Shown here in pieces: positions 23,900 through 33,407 of a stretch of DNA of 64,000 nt (positions are counted from its first letter, which is position 1; every line of letters begins with the position of its first letter). The notes below the pieces were generated by a model. It saw only the letters and a program-made list of their open reading frames with translations. It was not told where the DNA came from and did not search any database. Both the position numbers and the translations under genes were made by a program. The stretch is taken from contig NZ_AP024590.1 in the NCBI RefSeq assembly GCF_018323985.1, positions 2,852,001-2,916,000 on the forward strand, read 5' to 3'. The DNA comes from Enterobacter kobei (GTDB lineage Bacteria > Pseudomonadota > Gammaproteobacteria > Enterobacterales > Enterobacteriaceae).

Positions 23900-24562
23900 A
23901 TGAGAACCGGCCTGACGATGACAATGATCTTTTGCCTGTTGCCGGTTACCGTCGTCGCCACCACATTACGTCTTTCCACCGATATTGACCTGCTGGTGCT
24001 GGATGGTAAGAAAGTCTCCAGCCTGCTGCTGCGCGGCGCCGAGAGCATTGAGCTGGATAACGGCCCGCACCAGCTGGTGTTTCGCGTTGAAAAAACCATT
24101 CGCGGGACAAATCATGAAACGCGGCTTTATATCTCGCCGCCGCTGGTGGTCAGCTTCAATACACGGGCAGTAAAACTGGTGAATTTTTCATTGCCACCGC
24201 TGGACAACTGGAAGGCGGCGGAAAAATTCGACAGCGCGCCGGGGCTGGCGTTGCTTGACGGGGATGCTGCGCCGATACCGCTGCTGCTGGATATACTGCC
24301 TGTGCGCGATAAGGGTAAAGACGTGAATTATGAACGTGAAACCGGACGCTACAACCGATCGGGGAAATTCGCCTCCCTGCCTCTGTTTGCGCCGGTGCTG
24401 GCCGATGACAGCGCGCTGCTGTCCGGTATCTCCGAACTGGACGTCATCCCGCCGCAGTCGCAAACCCTTACCGAACAGCGCCTGAAATTCTGGTTTGAGC
24501 AGGCCGATCCCCAAACCCGCGATCGTTTTTTGCAATGGGCGAAAGAGCAGCCGTCCTCCTGA
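23900..24562 (+). CDS. yccT: YccT (CsgI), DUF2057 periplasmic protein
   Basis: A 220-residue secreted protein; the ATG at 23900 opens a signal peptide (MRTGLTMTMIFCLLPVTVVA, cleavage at residue 20), whereas earlier in-frame ATGs would bury it. It matches E. coli YccT over the whole length, including TLRLSTDIDLLVLDGKKVSS and SPPLVVSFNTR. YccT has been described as an inhibitor of curli assembly (CsgI); that function is taken from the family. It precedes mgsA on the same strand by 112 bp, which contain only a weak hairpin and a T8 run. Confidence 0.93.
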   Translation: MRTGLTMTMIFCLLPVTVVATTLRLSTDIDLLVLDGKKVSSLLLRGAESIELDNGPHQLVFRVEKTIRGTNHETRLYISPPLVVSFNTRAVKLVNFSLPPLDNWKAAEKFDSAPGLALLDGDAAPIPLLLDILPVRDKGKDVNYERETGRYNRSGKFASLPLFAPVLADDSALLSGISELDVIPPQSQTLTEQRLKFWFEQADPQTRDRFLQWAKEQPSS

Positions 24563-24674
24563 GCCTGACGGCTTTCACAAAGGCAGTCCTGCTGACGTTT
24601 TTTTTGTGGTTTTCTATTGCAGCATCAACTGCTTCCAGTAATCTGTAACGAAATTCATTCGCGGAATAACGATT

Positions 24675-25133
24675 ATGGAACTGACTACCCGTACTATCCC
24701 TGCGCGCAAACATATCGCGCTTGTCGCCCACGATCACTGCAAAAAAATGTTGATGAACTGGGTGGAACGCCATCAGCCGATCCTCGCGCAGCATGAGCTT
24801 TATGCCACCGGCACCACCGGTAATCTGATTTCCCGGGCCACGGGGCTTGCGGTGAATGCCATGCTAAGCGGCCCGATGGGCGGCGACCAGCAGGTTGGTG
24901 CGCTGATTTCCGAAGGGAAAATTGATGTGCTGATTTTCTTCTGGGATCCCCTCAACGCGGTACCGCACGATCCGGATGTGAAGGCGCTGCTGCGTCTGGC
25001 GACCGTCTGGAACATTCCGGTGGCGACCAATATGTCGACAGCGGATTTTATTATCCAGTCACCGACCTTCAGCGACAGCGTGGATATTCTGATCCCGGAT
25101 TATGAGCGCTACCTGGCAGAGCGCCTGAAGTAA
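24675..25133 (+). CDS. mgsA: MgsA methylglyoxal synthase
   Basis: A 152-residue enzyme, same length as E. coli MgsA. It converts dihydroxyacetone phosphate to methylglyoxal and phosphate. Conserved active-site parts are present: ALVAHDHCK at the N-terminus, the phosphate loop TGTTGNL, and the catalytic aspartate in SGPMGGDQQVG. Cytoplasmic. It lies next to the convergent helD gene, 34 bp away, as in E. coli. Confidence 0.97.
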   Translation: MELTTRTIPARKHIALVAHDHCKKMLMNWVERHQPILAQHELYATGTTGNLISRATGLAVNAMLSGPMGGDQQVGALISEGKIDVLIFFWDPLNAVPHDPDVKALLRLATVWNIPVATNMSTADFIIQSPTFSDSVDILIPDYERYLAERLK

Positions 25134-25167
25134 TAGCCCACAGGCGGCGCTGCCCGCCTGCATGTTG

Positions 25168-27222
25168 TCAGGGTTTACGCGCCACCGGCACGTCCAGCCG
25201 CTTTAAGACCTCCACAAAGCGCGATGGCTGCGCTTTATTAAACAGCAGCCAGACGCGTTTGCGCGCCCGCGTCATCGCTACATACAGCAACCGGCGCTCC
25301 TCGGCATCCGGGAACGCTTCTGGTTGCGGCAGCAATGCCTGCTCCATAACCGATTCCCGCTCGGGTGCAGGAAAACCTTCCTGCCCGTCCTGCAAACCCA
25401 GCACGATGACATAATCGGCCTGTTGCCCTTTACTGGCATGGACAGTCATAAAGTCGAGGTTCAGTTTTGGCCAGCGGGTCGCCGCTTTTGCAAGCGTAGC
25501 CGGTTTCAGGTGATGGTAGCGCGCCAGGATCAGGATGCGGTCGTCAGGCGTCGCATAACCGCTGAGCTTATCCAGCAGCGCATCCAGTTGATCGTCTGAC
25601 AACAGGGTCACCGCATTCTTTTCCCCTGCGGTCAGGCTGTTGAGCGGTTTGGACATCTGCGCCGGGTTTTGCTGAATGAAACGGTTAGCCACCTCGCCGA
25701 TACGCTGATTAAAGCGGTAGGTGGTATCAAGCGCACAACGATCGCCTTCGCCAAAATAGTCATGAAAAGCGGTGGTAAGTTCGAGTTGTGCGCCGCTAAA
25801 GCGGTATATGGCCTGCCAGTCATCGCCAACGGCGAACAGTGAGCTTTGCGAATTCTGACGGCGCAGCGCGGCCAGCAGCGCCGCGCGCTGCGGCGAGATA
25901 TCCTGGAATTCATCCACCAGGATATGCTTCCAGGGGCTGACAAAGCGCCCTTTTTCGAGCACGTTAATAGCCTGATGAATAAGCCCGGAAAAATCGACGG
26001 CGTTTTCCGCTTTCAGCGCCGATTTCCAGGCTTTCAGCAGCGGAGCCATCAGCTTGACGCGCTTTGAAAACAGATCGCGGATCTCTTCGGGCGCGCTGGC
26101 GATCATCTCGGCCTGCGCGCCGCCGTGCATGCGCATCAGGCTGACCCAGCGATCGAGTCGGCCAGCCAGTCGCCGCTGCAATTTCTCATCGCTCCAGAAA
26201 TTGCCTTCCGGCACTGTCCAGTTCAGTTCATCTTCAAGCCATTGCCGCCAGCCTTTGGCCTGGGCTTTCTTCTCGCTACACTGCTGCTGCCAGGTATCAA
26301 TAAACAGTTTCTGCCGCGCATCGCTGTCGTTTTCCAGGCGGCTGATAAGAGGCACCTTTTTACTGCCCTGCGAAATGATGTGCAGCGCCAGCGCGTGAAA
26401 AGTGCGCGCGGTAATCTCCTCGGTATGCAACCGTTCGCGGATGCGTTCATCCATCTCCTGCGCGGCCTTACGCCCGAAGGCCAGTAGCAGGATCTGATCG
26501 GGCGACGCTTCGCCACGCGTGATAAGCCAGCCCGCGCGCGCGACCAGAACAGAGGTTTTGCCGCTACCGGCACCGGCCAGCACCAACAGCGAGGATTCAC
26601 CATTAACTACCGCACGCGCCTGCGCCGGATTGAGGGGGGAGCTTTCGATATGGGCAAAGAAATCAGCATATTTTTTGAGCATGGCGTCGGTCCATGCCTG
26701 ATTGTGTTCCGCCCGACGCCCTTCCACATCCGCCAGCCACGCCTGACACTGACGCCATAGCTCCCGACAATTATCAAAAGAGGCCAGCCTTGCGACCGGC
26801 AGTGGCAGTGCGTCAAACGCCGTGCGGATCTGCTGCTGTAAGCCTTCGGTTTGCTGACGAGTCAGCCATTTGCCCTGATCAATGTGGCCGTTGATGGCAT
26901 CAAGCTGCGACTGCAACACCCCCGCCGCGACCTCACTCATTTCGGCGCTCCACTGTTCCCAGCGACTATGCAGATGTTGCCAGAACTGTTGGGTTTGCGC
27001 CCATTCAGTGCCGTGCAGCCGCACGACTTTATGATCCACCAGCACAAACTCCAGCTCGCCCCAGACGAGGCCGCGTTTGCATTCGATGCTGATTAACTGA
27101 TTGAATGGAATGAGATATTCATGGCGGTCGCCAGACACTTTGACACCAGCGTGTAAAATCGCCACCCGATCATAGGGGTGCTGTGCCAGCCGTTTTCCTA
27201 AAGAAGTCGCTTTCAGTTCCAT
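25168..27222 (-). CDS. helD: HelD DNA helicase IV (UvrD superfamily)
   Basis: A 684-residue superfamily 1 3'-5' helicase with the exact length of E. coli HelD. It has an N-terminal specific domain (about 1-190), Walker A AGAGSGKTS near residues 216-224, the Walker B-like HILVDEFQDIS, and late helicase motifs VHASKGQQADYVIV and RRLLYVAMTRARK. It unwinds DNA in recombination-related repair. Divergent from yccF. No damage seen. Confidence 0.97.
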   Translation of the reverse strand: MELKATSLGKRLAQHPYDRVAILHAGVKVSGDRHEYLIPFNQLISIECKRGLVWGELEFVLVDHKVVRLHGTEWAQTQQFWQHLHSRWEQWSAEMSEVAAGVLQSQLDAINGHIDQGKWLTRQQTEGLQQQIRTAFDALPLPVARLASFDNCRELWRQCQAWLADVEGRRAEHNQAWTDAMLKKYADFFAHIESSPLNPAQARAVVNGESSLLVLAGAGSGKTSVLVARAGWLITRGEASPDQILLLAFGRKAAQEMDERIRERLHTEEITARTFHALALHIISQGSKKVPLISRLENDSDARQKLFIDTWQQQCSEKKAQAKGWRQWLEDELNWTVPEGNFWSDEKLQRRLAGRLDRWVSLMRMHGGAQAEMIASAPEEIRDLFSKRVKLMAPLLKAWKSALKAENAVDFSGLIHQAINVLEKGRFVSPWKHILVDEFQDISPQRAALLAALRRQNSQSSLFAVGDDWQAIYRFSGAQLELTTAFHDYFGEGDRCALDTTYRFNQRIGEVANRFIQQNPAQMSKPLNSLTAGEKNAVTLLSDDQLDALLDKLSGYATPDDRILILARYHHLKPATLAKAATRWPKLNLDFMTVHASKGQQADYVIVLGLQDGQEGFPAPERESVMEQALLPQPEAFPDAEERRLLYVAMTRARKRVWLLFNKAQPSRFVEVLKRLDVPVARKP

Positions 27223-27344
27223 GACGTGCCGTTCTCAACTCATGTCGTTATGTGCCAGTGTAACCGCCAGAGAATGTGTGCTCCAGCCCAAAAAATCGTT
27301 ACTATTGGTGGGCCTTTCCGTTAACGGCTTTTCCTTGAGGATTT

Positions 27345-27791
27345 ATGCGTACTGTACTGAATATTTTGAATTTTGTACTGGGTGGATTTTTCACCACTCT
27401 TGCCTGGCTGCTGGCAACCCTGGTCAGCATTGTACTTGTCATTACGCTTCCGCTGACGCGCTCCTGCTGGGAAATTACTAAGCTTTCCCTGTTGCCTTAC
27501 GGAAATGAGGCAGTGCATGTGGATGAACTGTCACCGGGAGAGTCCAGCGCCATCCTCAATACTGGCGGTACGTTGCTGAACATTTTGTGGTTTGTGCTGT
27601 TTGGCTGGTGGCTCTGTCTGATGCATATCGTGTCAGGGATCGCCCAGTGTCTGACGATTATCGGCATTCCGGTTGGCATCGCGAACTTCAAAATTGCCGG
27701 TATTGCACTGTGGCCGGTAGGTCGCCGCGTGGTCTCGGTGGAAACCGCCCGTGCAGCCCGTGAAGCCAATGCGCGTCGCCGTTTTCAATAA
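27345..27791 (+). CDS. yccF: YccF inner-membrane protein
   Basis: A 148-residue membrane protein with about three to four helices and two repeats of a YccF domain (first around NILNFVLGGF, second around LLNILWFVLFGWW). It matches E. coli YccF in length and sequence. The function is unknown. It is 18 bp upstream of yccS and likely co-transcribed with it. Confidence 0.94.
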   Translation: MRTVLNILNFVLGGFFTTLAWLLATLVSIVLVITLPLTRSCWEITKLSLLPYGNEAVHVDELSPGESSAILNTGGTLLNILWFVLFGWWLCLMHIVSGIAQCLTIIGIPVGIANFKIAGIALWPVGRRVVSVETARAAREANARRRFQ

Positions 27792-27809
27792 TTAAGGATC
27801 TGACCCACG

Positions 27810-29936
27810 ATGCTCAGCCCTCTGCTTCGCCGCTATACATGGAACAGTACCTGGCTTTATAACGTCAGAATATTTATCGCGCTGTGTGGTACCACCGCCC
27901 TGCCGTGGTGGATAGGTGATGTGAAGCTCACCATCCCGCTGACCCTTGGCGTGGTGGCGGCGGCGTTGGCCGATCTTGATGACCGGCTCGCCGGTCGTTT
28001 ACGTAATCTGCTGATCACCTTGATCTCCTTTTTTATTGCCTCGGCCTCGGTAGAGCTACTTTTCCCGTGGCCGTGGCTGTTTGCGCTGGGGCTGATTATC
28101 TCTACCAGTGGGTTTATTCTGCTCGGCGGACTGGGTCAGCGCTACGCCACCATCGCGTTTGGTGGCCTGCTGATCGCCATCTATACCATGCTTGGCATCT
28201 CGCTTTTCGAACAGTGGTATCAGCAACCGCTACTGCTACTGGCGGGCGCGGTATGGTTTAACCTGCTGACGCTTATCGGTCATCTGGTCTTTCCGATCCG
28301 TCCTTTGCAGGACAATCTTGCGCGCTGCTATGAGCAACTGGCACATTTTCTGGAGCTGAAATCCCGCTTGTTCGATCCCGATATCGAAGACGAAAGTCAG
28401 GCACCGCTGTATGACCTGGCGCTGGCTAACGGTCAACTGGTCTCAACCCTGAACCAGACCAAAACATCATTACTTACCCGACTGCGGGGCGATCGTGGGC
28501 AGCGCGGCACCCGGCGTACCCTGCATTACTACTTTGCGGCGCAGGATATTCATGAGCGTGCCAGTTCGTCTCACGTCCAGTATCAGGCCCTGCGTGAACA
28601 GTTCCGCTACAGCGACGTCATGTTCCGCTTTCAGCGCCTGCTCTCCATGCAGTCCCAGGCTTGTGCGCATTTATCGCGTTGCATTTTATTGCGCATACCT
28701 TATCAGCACGATAGCCGTTTTGAGCGCGCCTTCACTCATCTGGATGCGGCACTGGATCGGGCCCGCGCTGGGGGTACGTCAGACGATCAGATAAAAGCGC
28801 TGGGTTTTTTGCTGCAAAATCTTCGCGCCATTGACGCACAGCTGGCAACGATCGAGTCTGAACAGGCGCAGGCTTTACCCCGTAACGATACTGATAATAT
28901 GCTGGCAGATGAAGGTCTCAATGGCATCAGCGACATTCGCGCTCGCCTGAGCCGTAATCTGTCTCCGGAATCAGCCTTGTTCCGTCATGCCATTCGCATG
29001 TCCGCGGTATTGTGCGTCGGGTATGCGTTTATACAGCTTACCGGACTGGAGCACGGATACTGGATCCTGTTGACCAGCCTGTTTGTCTGCCAGCCAAACT
29101 ATAACGCCACGCGGCATCGTCTGGCGCTGCGTATTATTGGTACGCTGGTAGGCGTGGCGGTTGGCCTGCCGGTGCTCTATTTTGTGCCCTCTATTGAAGG
29201 CCAGTTGATCCTGATTGTTATTACCGGCGTGCTGTTCTTCGCCTTTCGACATGTGCAATATGCCCATGCGACGATGTTTATCACCCTGCTGGTGCTGCTG
29301 TGCTTTAACCTGCTCGGCGAAGGCTTTGAAGTCGCTATTCCACGTATCATTGATACCCTGATTGGGTGCGCCATAGCCTGGGCTGCCGTCAGTTTTATCT
29401 GGCCAGACTGGCGTTTTCGTAACCTCCCCCGCGTACTGGAAAGGGCCATTGATGCTAACTGTCGCTACCTTGATGCGATCCTTGAACAGTACCATCAGGG
29501 GCGGGATAACCGAATGGCCTACCGCATCGCCCGCCGCGATGCACACAATCGCGATGCTGAACTGGCGTCAGTGGTATCCAATATGTCAACAGAACCGGGC
29601 GCATCAGCAGAGTTGCGCGATGCCGCGTTTCGTCTGTTGTGCCTCAACCATACCTTTACCAGCTATATTTCTGCGCTGGGCGCGCATCGGGAAAAACTGA
29701 CTTCCGCTGAGATCCTCAATCTACTGGATGACGCCGTATGCTACGTTGACGACGCGTTACATCACTCCCCCGCCGATGAAGAACGCGTCCGGAAAACGTT
29801 GACCCAACTGGTAGGGCGCATTGCTGAGGTGGAGTCACGCCCTGACAGCAAAGAGCCGTTGGTACTGCAACAGATCGGGCTGGTGGTGGCGCTGTTACCG
29901 GAAATCAGCCGCCTTCAGCATCAGGTTATCCGCTGA
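27810..29936 (+). CDS. yccS: YccS, FUSC-family inner-membrane protein
   Basis: A 708-residue protein (E. coli YccS 717) with two blocks of about six transmembrane helices, one at the N-terminus and one around residues 390-530, each followed by a large cytoplasmic region. This is the fusaric acid resistance (FUSC/YccS/YhfK) layout. The conserved GYWILLTSLFVCQPNYNAT segment is present. The C-terminus is about nine residues shorter than in E. coli. The substrate is not known. Its end overlaps the convergent sxy end by 16 bp. Confidence 0.94.
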   Translation: MLSPLLRRYTWNSTWLYNVRIFIALCGTTALPWWIGDVKLTIPLTLGVVAAALADLDDRLAGRLRNLLITLISFFIASASVELLFPWPWLFALGLIISTSGFILLGGLGQRYATIAFGGLLIAIYTMLGISLFEQWYQQPLLLLAGAVWFNLLTLIGHLVFPIRPLQDNLARCYEQLAHFLELKSRLFDPDIEDESQAPLYDLALANGQLVSTLNQTKTSLLTRLRGDRGQRGTRRTLHYYFAAQDIHERASSSHVQYQALREQFRYSDVMFRFQRLLSMQSQACAHLSRCILLRIPYQHDSRFERAFTHLDAALDRARAGGTSDDQIKALGFLLQNLRAIDAQLATIESEQAQALPRNDTDNMLADEGLNGISDIRARLSRNLSPESALFRHAIRMSAVLCVGYAFIQLTGLEHGYWILLTSLFVCQPNYNATRHRLALRIIGTLVGVAVGLPVLYFVPSIEGQLILIVITGVLFFAFRHVQYAHATMFITLLVLLCFNLLGEGFEVAIPRIIDTLIGCAIAWAAVSFIWPDWRFRNLPRVLERAIDANCRYLDAILEQYHQGRDNRMAYRIARRDAHNRDAELASVVSNMSTEPGASAELRDAAFRLLCLNHTFTSYISALGAHREKLTSAEILNLLDDAVCYVDDALHHSPADEERVRKTLTQLVGRIAEVESRPDSKEPLVLQQIGLVVALLPEISRLQHQVIR

Positions 29937-30550
29937 GGCTGATGACGTTCAGCCTCAAATTCGGTGTACCAGGTCGTTAGCGTCTGGCGCAGTTGCGCCG
30001 GGAGTGCCGCCTGGTGCTTACCCTCTATGGCTCCCGCCAGCGCCAGCAGAATATTGATACCCAGATGCGTGTTGAGCGTTCGTAAGCGCAGCCAGCACGC
30101 TTTGGCTCCCAGCTTTTTTAACGTCGCGGCATCGGGTATTCCTGCTTCCCATAACAGCATCTCCAGTTGAAAGTTCAGATTCGGCAGATCTTTTAGCCTG
30201 GGCTCACACAGGCGCTGCATCTTTTCTTTCCACGCGGCAGCCAGTGACCATGTTGAAAGTTTCATCAGCGTTTCGCGGTCCTGCCACAGGCTCTCATCAA
30301 CACGGTAATAGTTCAATAATACTGGCCTTCCGCGTTTCATGATGGTCAGCAGAGGTGCTGAATGTTGCGCCCGATATTCTGCACTTTGTTCACAGGCTCG
30401 CAGGTAAAGATCGCCCTTTGCGACCATGGCAAACACCGTATCATCAACGGAGAGGCTGTAGCCGCCGAACAGCGCGCGATGGCGAATTGTCCCCAGGGCG
30501 GCGAGATATTCACGTGATTCATAGATCCGTCGATAAGACATATCTTTCAT
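29921..30550 (-). CDS. sxy: Sxy/TfoX competence regulator
   Basis: With the ATG at 30550 the protein is 209 residues, as in E. coli Sxy; the frame extends 11 codons upstream without homology. It has an N-terminal TfoX domain (RALFGGYSLSVDDTVFAMV) and a C-terminal helical TfoX domain (LGAKACWLRLRTLNTH). Sxy works with CRP at CRP-S promoters of DNA-uptake genes. It is divergent from sulA, as in E. coli. The middle third differs more from E. coli than its neighbours do, which is usual for this gene. Confidence 0.94.
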   Translation of the reverse strand: MKDMSYRRIYESREYLAALGTIRHRALFGGYSLSVDDTVFAMVAKGDLYLRACEQSAEYRAQHSAPLLTIMKRGRPVLLNYYRVDESLWQDRETLMKLSTWSLAAAWKEKMQRLCEPRLKDLPNLNFQLEMLLWEAGIPDAATLKKLGAKACWLRLRTLNTHLGINILLALAGAIEGKHQAALPAQLRQTLTTWYTEFEAERHQPQRIT

Positions 30551-30727
30551 GATTATTCCTTTAAAATCATGGCGTAAAGGCATCTTCTGGTAATAACGGA
30601 TCCGTTAACGAGGAACATAAGGAAGTTGCCCGCGGCGGGCAAGATGATTTTCATATGGGCTGGAGATATCCCCCAAATTTGCGAGGCGCTTTCAGAAATT
30701 GAGGTTGATCTTTGTACGTACAGGAGT

Positions 30728-30747
30728 TACTGTACATCCATACAGTA
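30728..30747. promoter_or_regulatory. LexA (SOS) box of sulA
   Basis: TACTGTACATCCATACAGTA is a 20-bp palindromic LexA box with an intact CTGT-N8-ACAG core, the same as the sulA operator of E. coli as I remember it, 21 bases before the start codon. Confidence 0.95.
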
Positions 30748-30768
30748 ACTATCAGGGCTGGATTGATT

Positions 30769-31278
30769 ATGTACACTTCAGGCTACGCTAATCGTGCATC
30801 AACACTTAACGCTATGACGGGCAACCGTACCCAGGCAAAATCGGCTGGCGACTCGACGGGCCTCATCAGCGAAGTGGTTTATCGTGAAGACCAGCCCGCG
30901 ATGACGCAGTTGCTGTTATTACCTCTTCTGCAGCAGCTGGGTCAGCAATCGCGCTGGCAGCTGTGGTTAACGCCGCAGCAAAAATTAAGCCGTCAGTGGG
31001 TTCAGGCTGCCGGTCTGCCGTTGACCAAATTGATGCAGATCAGTCAGCTCTCTCCTGACGATACGCTGGAATCCATGATCAGAGCGTTACGCACCGGTAA
31101 TTACAGCGTGGTGATTGGCTGGCATGCGGAAGATTTAACAGAAGATGAGCATCAGCGTCTGGTTCAGGCGGCTGAGGAAGGTAACGCGATGGGCTTTATT
31201 ATGCGTCCTGTCCGGATGGATCCTCACGCCACAAGACAGCTTTCCGGGCTAAAAATTCACTCGAATTTGTATCATTGA
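30769..31278 (+). CDS. sulA: SulA SOS cell-division inhibitor
   Basis: With the ATG at 30769 the protein is 169 residues, equal to E. coli SulA; the frame upstream runs through the LexA box and is not coding. SulA binds FtsZ and blocks septation after DNA damage, then is degraded by Lon. The conserved core (LLLLPLLQQLGQQSRWQLW, RALRTGNYSVVIGW) and the C-terminal Lon degron ending in KIHSNLYH are intact. Strong LexA control is expected. It precedes ompA, as in E. coli. Confidence 0.97.
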   Translation: MYTSGYANRASTLNAMTGNRTQAKSAGDSTGLISEVVYREDQPAMTQLLLLPLLQQLGQQSRWQLWLTPQQKLSRQWVQAAGLPLTKLMQISQLSPDDTLESMIRALRTGNYSVVIGWHAEDLTEDEHQRLVQAAEEGNAMGFIMRPVRMDPHATRQLSGLKIHSNLYH

Positions 31279-31465
31279 GCCAGTTTAAGATAATTCCTGG
31301 GATTTTTTTTGCGGGATCTTGTGCTGTCCGGTTCTTAAGCTAAATTGTCCTGCGATGCCTGTCTGGTGCGGTTTGCGCTGTTTTATGTTGATTATATTCT
31401 CGTCATAAATGTTAAATTTTGCACGCAGAAAGCTTTTTTTTTCATATGCCTGACGGAGTTCACAC

Positions 31466-31632
31466 TTGTAAGTTTCGAACTACGTTGTAGACTTTACATC
31501 GCCAGGGGTGCTCGGCATAAACCGAAGATATCGGTAGAGTTACTTTGAGCAATACCCCCGGTGAAGGATTTAACCGTGTTTTCTCTGGCGAGAAATTCAT
31601 GGCGAATTTTGGATGATAACGAGGCGCAAAAA
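31466..31632 (+). promoter_or_regulatory. ompA promoter and stabilising 5' leader
   Basis: The 354-bp sulA-ompA gap carries the ompA promoter (TTGTAA at 31466-31471, TAGACT at 31488-31493) and a leader from about 31501 that begins GCCAGGGGTGCTCGGCATAA. In E. coli this roughly 133-nt leader folds into 5' stem-loops that protect the mRNA from RNase E. The region just before the ATG (ACGAGGCGCAAAAA) is the MicA sRNA target. The first 190 bp of the gap hold nothing else I can assign. Confidence 0.85.
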
Positions 31633-32691
31633 ATGAAAAAGACAGCTATCGCGATTGCAGTGGCACTGGCTGGCTTCGCTACCGTAGCGCAGGCCGCTCC
31701 GAAAGATAATACCTGGTACGCAGGTGGTAAACTGGGCTGGTCCCAATTCCACGACACCGGTTTCATTCCTAATGACGGCCCGACCCACGAAAACCAACTG
31801 GGTGCTGGTGCGTTCGGTGGCTATCAGGTTAACCCGTACGTTGGCTTTGAACTGGGCTACGACTGGCTGGGCCGCGAAGAGTATAAAGGCGACACCGTAA
31901 ACGGTGCGTTCAAAGCTCAAGGCGTTCAGCTGACTACCAAACTGAGCTACCCGGTTGCTGACGATGTAGACATCTACACCCGTCTGGGTGGTATGGTTTG
32001 GCGTGCAGATGCCAAAGCAAACGTCCCAGGTGCTGACTTCCACGCTAAAGACCACGACACCGGTGTTTCCCCGGTCTTCGCTGGTGGTGTTGAGTGGGCT
32101 GTTACCCGTGACGTTGCTACCCGTCTGGAATACCAGTGGGTTAACAACATCGGTGACGCACAAACTGTTGGTACCCGTCAGGACAACGGTCTGCTGAGCT
32201 TAGGTGTGTCTTACCGCTTCGGTCAGCAGGAAGACGCAGCTCCGGTAGTTGCTCCGGCTCCGGCTCCGGCTCCGCAGGTATCTACCAAGCACTTCACCCT
32301 GAAGTCTGACGTACTGTTCAACTTCAACAAAGCGACTCTGAAACCAGAAGGCCAGCAGGCTCTGGATCAGATGTACTCCCAGCTGAGCAACCTGGATCCG
32401 AAAGACGGTTCTGTAGTTGTTCTGGGCTTCACTGACCGCATCGGTTCTGACGCTTACAACCAGGGTCTGTCCGAGAAACGTGCACAGTCTGTTGTTGACT
32501 ACCTGATCTCTAAAGGTATCCCGTCCAACAAGATCTCTGCTCGTGGTATGGGCGAATCTAACCCGGTTACCGGCAGCACCTGTGACAACGTGAAAGCGCG
32601 CCCTGCGCTGATCGATTGCCTGGCTCCGGATCGTCGTGTTGAGATCGAAGTTAAAGGTATCAAAGACGTTGTAACTCAGCCGCAGGCTTAA
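31633..32691 (+). CDS. ompA: OmpA outer-membrane protein
   Basis: A 352-residue precursor: signal peptide MKKTAIAIAVALAGFATVAQA (21 residues, cleaved before APKDN), an eight-stranded barrel (to about residue 195), an Ala-Pro hinge (VVAPAPAPAP) and the periplasmic OmpA domain that binds peptidoglycan (SDVLFNFNKATLKPEG, with NQGLSEKRAQSVVDYL). Two cysteines in the last 70 residues form the known disulfide. The true ATG is at 31633; the longer frame runs into the leader. Codon use is strongly biased to abundant tRNAs, as expected for a very highly expressed gene. Confidence 0.98.
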   Translation: MKKTAIAIAVALAGFATVAQAAPKDNTWYAGGKLGWSQFHDTGFIPNDGPTHENQLGAGAFGGYQVNPYVGFELGYDWLGREEYKGDTVNGAFKAQGVQLTTKLSYPVADDVDIYTRLGGMVWRADAKANVPGADFHAKDHDTGVSPVFAGGVEWAVTRDVATRLEYQWVNNIGDAQTVGTRQDNGLLSLGVSYRFGQQEDAAPVVAPAPAPAPQVSTKHFTLKSDVLFNFNKATLKPEGQQALDQMYSQLSNLDPKDGSVVVLGFTDRIGSDAYNQGLSEKRAQSVVDYLISKGIPSNKISARGMGESNPVTGSTCDNVKARPALIDCLAPDRRVEIEVKGIKDVVTQPQA

Positions 32692-32704
32692 GTTTACGTC
32701 TTAT

Positions 32705-32732
32705 AAAAAAACCCCGCGCTGCGGGGTTTTTT
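32705..32732 (+). terminator. Rho-independent terminator of ompA
   Basis: Stem AACCCCGC/GCGGGGTT with GCT loop and flanking A and T runs, 13 bases after the ompA stop. The A run before it also makes it usable from matP on the other strand. Confidence 0.93.
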
Positions 32733-32769
32733 ATTGCCTGTTATTGGGCTCACAGAGTTAAAGACGGGC

Positions 32770-33222
32770 TTATTCTTTGCCTAACAACGCCTGCAAATCT
32801 TGCTTCAGCGTCGACATTTTACTGGCGTATTTCTCTTTATGTTCCGCATCTTCAATCAACTGCACGATGGTTTCTGAGAGCGTTTTTCCCCGACGTTGCG
32901 CAAGACCCGCCAGGCGCTGCCAGACCATAAATTCCAGATCGATAGACTTCTTACGGGTATGCTGGTGCTCGGCATTAAAATGACGCTTACGGCGTGCGCG
33001 GATGGTCTGCTTCATGCGATTCATTAAGGTCGCATTCATATGTTGCTCAATCCAGGCATTCACGCGAACCGGTTCATTTTCGAGCGTCAGCAGCAGATCG
33101 ACGGCCTCTTTCGCCGCACTGGTTTCTATATAGCGCGTGATTAATTCACCTTCACGGTGCTTTTTCACCAGGTACTTCCATTTCCAGCCGCTTTCAAGAT
33201 TTTCCAGTTGTTGGTATTTCAT
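32770..33222 (-). CDS. matP: MatP Ter-macrodomain organising protein
   Basis: A 150-residue protein equal in length to E. coli MatP. It has an N-terminal four-helix region and a C-terminal ribbon-helix-helix (SIDLEFMVWQRLAGLAQRRGKTLSETIVQLIEDA region) plus a C-terminal coiled coil used for tetramerisation. MatP binds matS sites to condense the replication terminus and links it to the divisome through ZapB. I saw no matS site in this window by eye. Between ompA and lonH, as in E. coli. Confidence 0.97.
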   Translation of the reverse strand: MKYQQLENLESGWKWKYLVKKHREGELITRYIETSAAKEAVDLLLTLENEPVRVNAWIEQHMNATLMNRMKQTIRARRKRHFNAEHQHTRKKSIDLEFMVWQRLAGLAQRRGKTLSETIVQLIEDAEHKEKYASKMSTLKQDLQALLGKE

Positions 33223-33407
33223 CGCGATCTCAGTGTTACCCTGTAACTGAGTTCAGAATATCAGTTTTTTAGCAATCTGCTGAAAAGAAATCATATCCTG
33301 TGAACGGGCAAGCGAGTTTGGCCTCAGGAAATCGCGTATTCCTGATGTGATGCTTTGCCGCTTACGGTATAATTCCGCCCTTTACTTCTGACGATAAAAC
33401 CTCAACT

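Noticed and set aside
32770..33222. matS site next to matP
   Set aside because: No copy of GTGACRNYGTCAC was found by eye here or elsewhere in the window; a pattern search would settle it.
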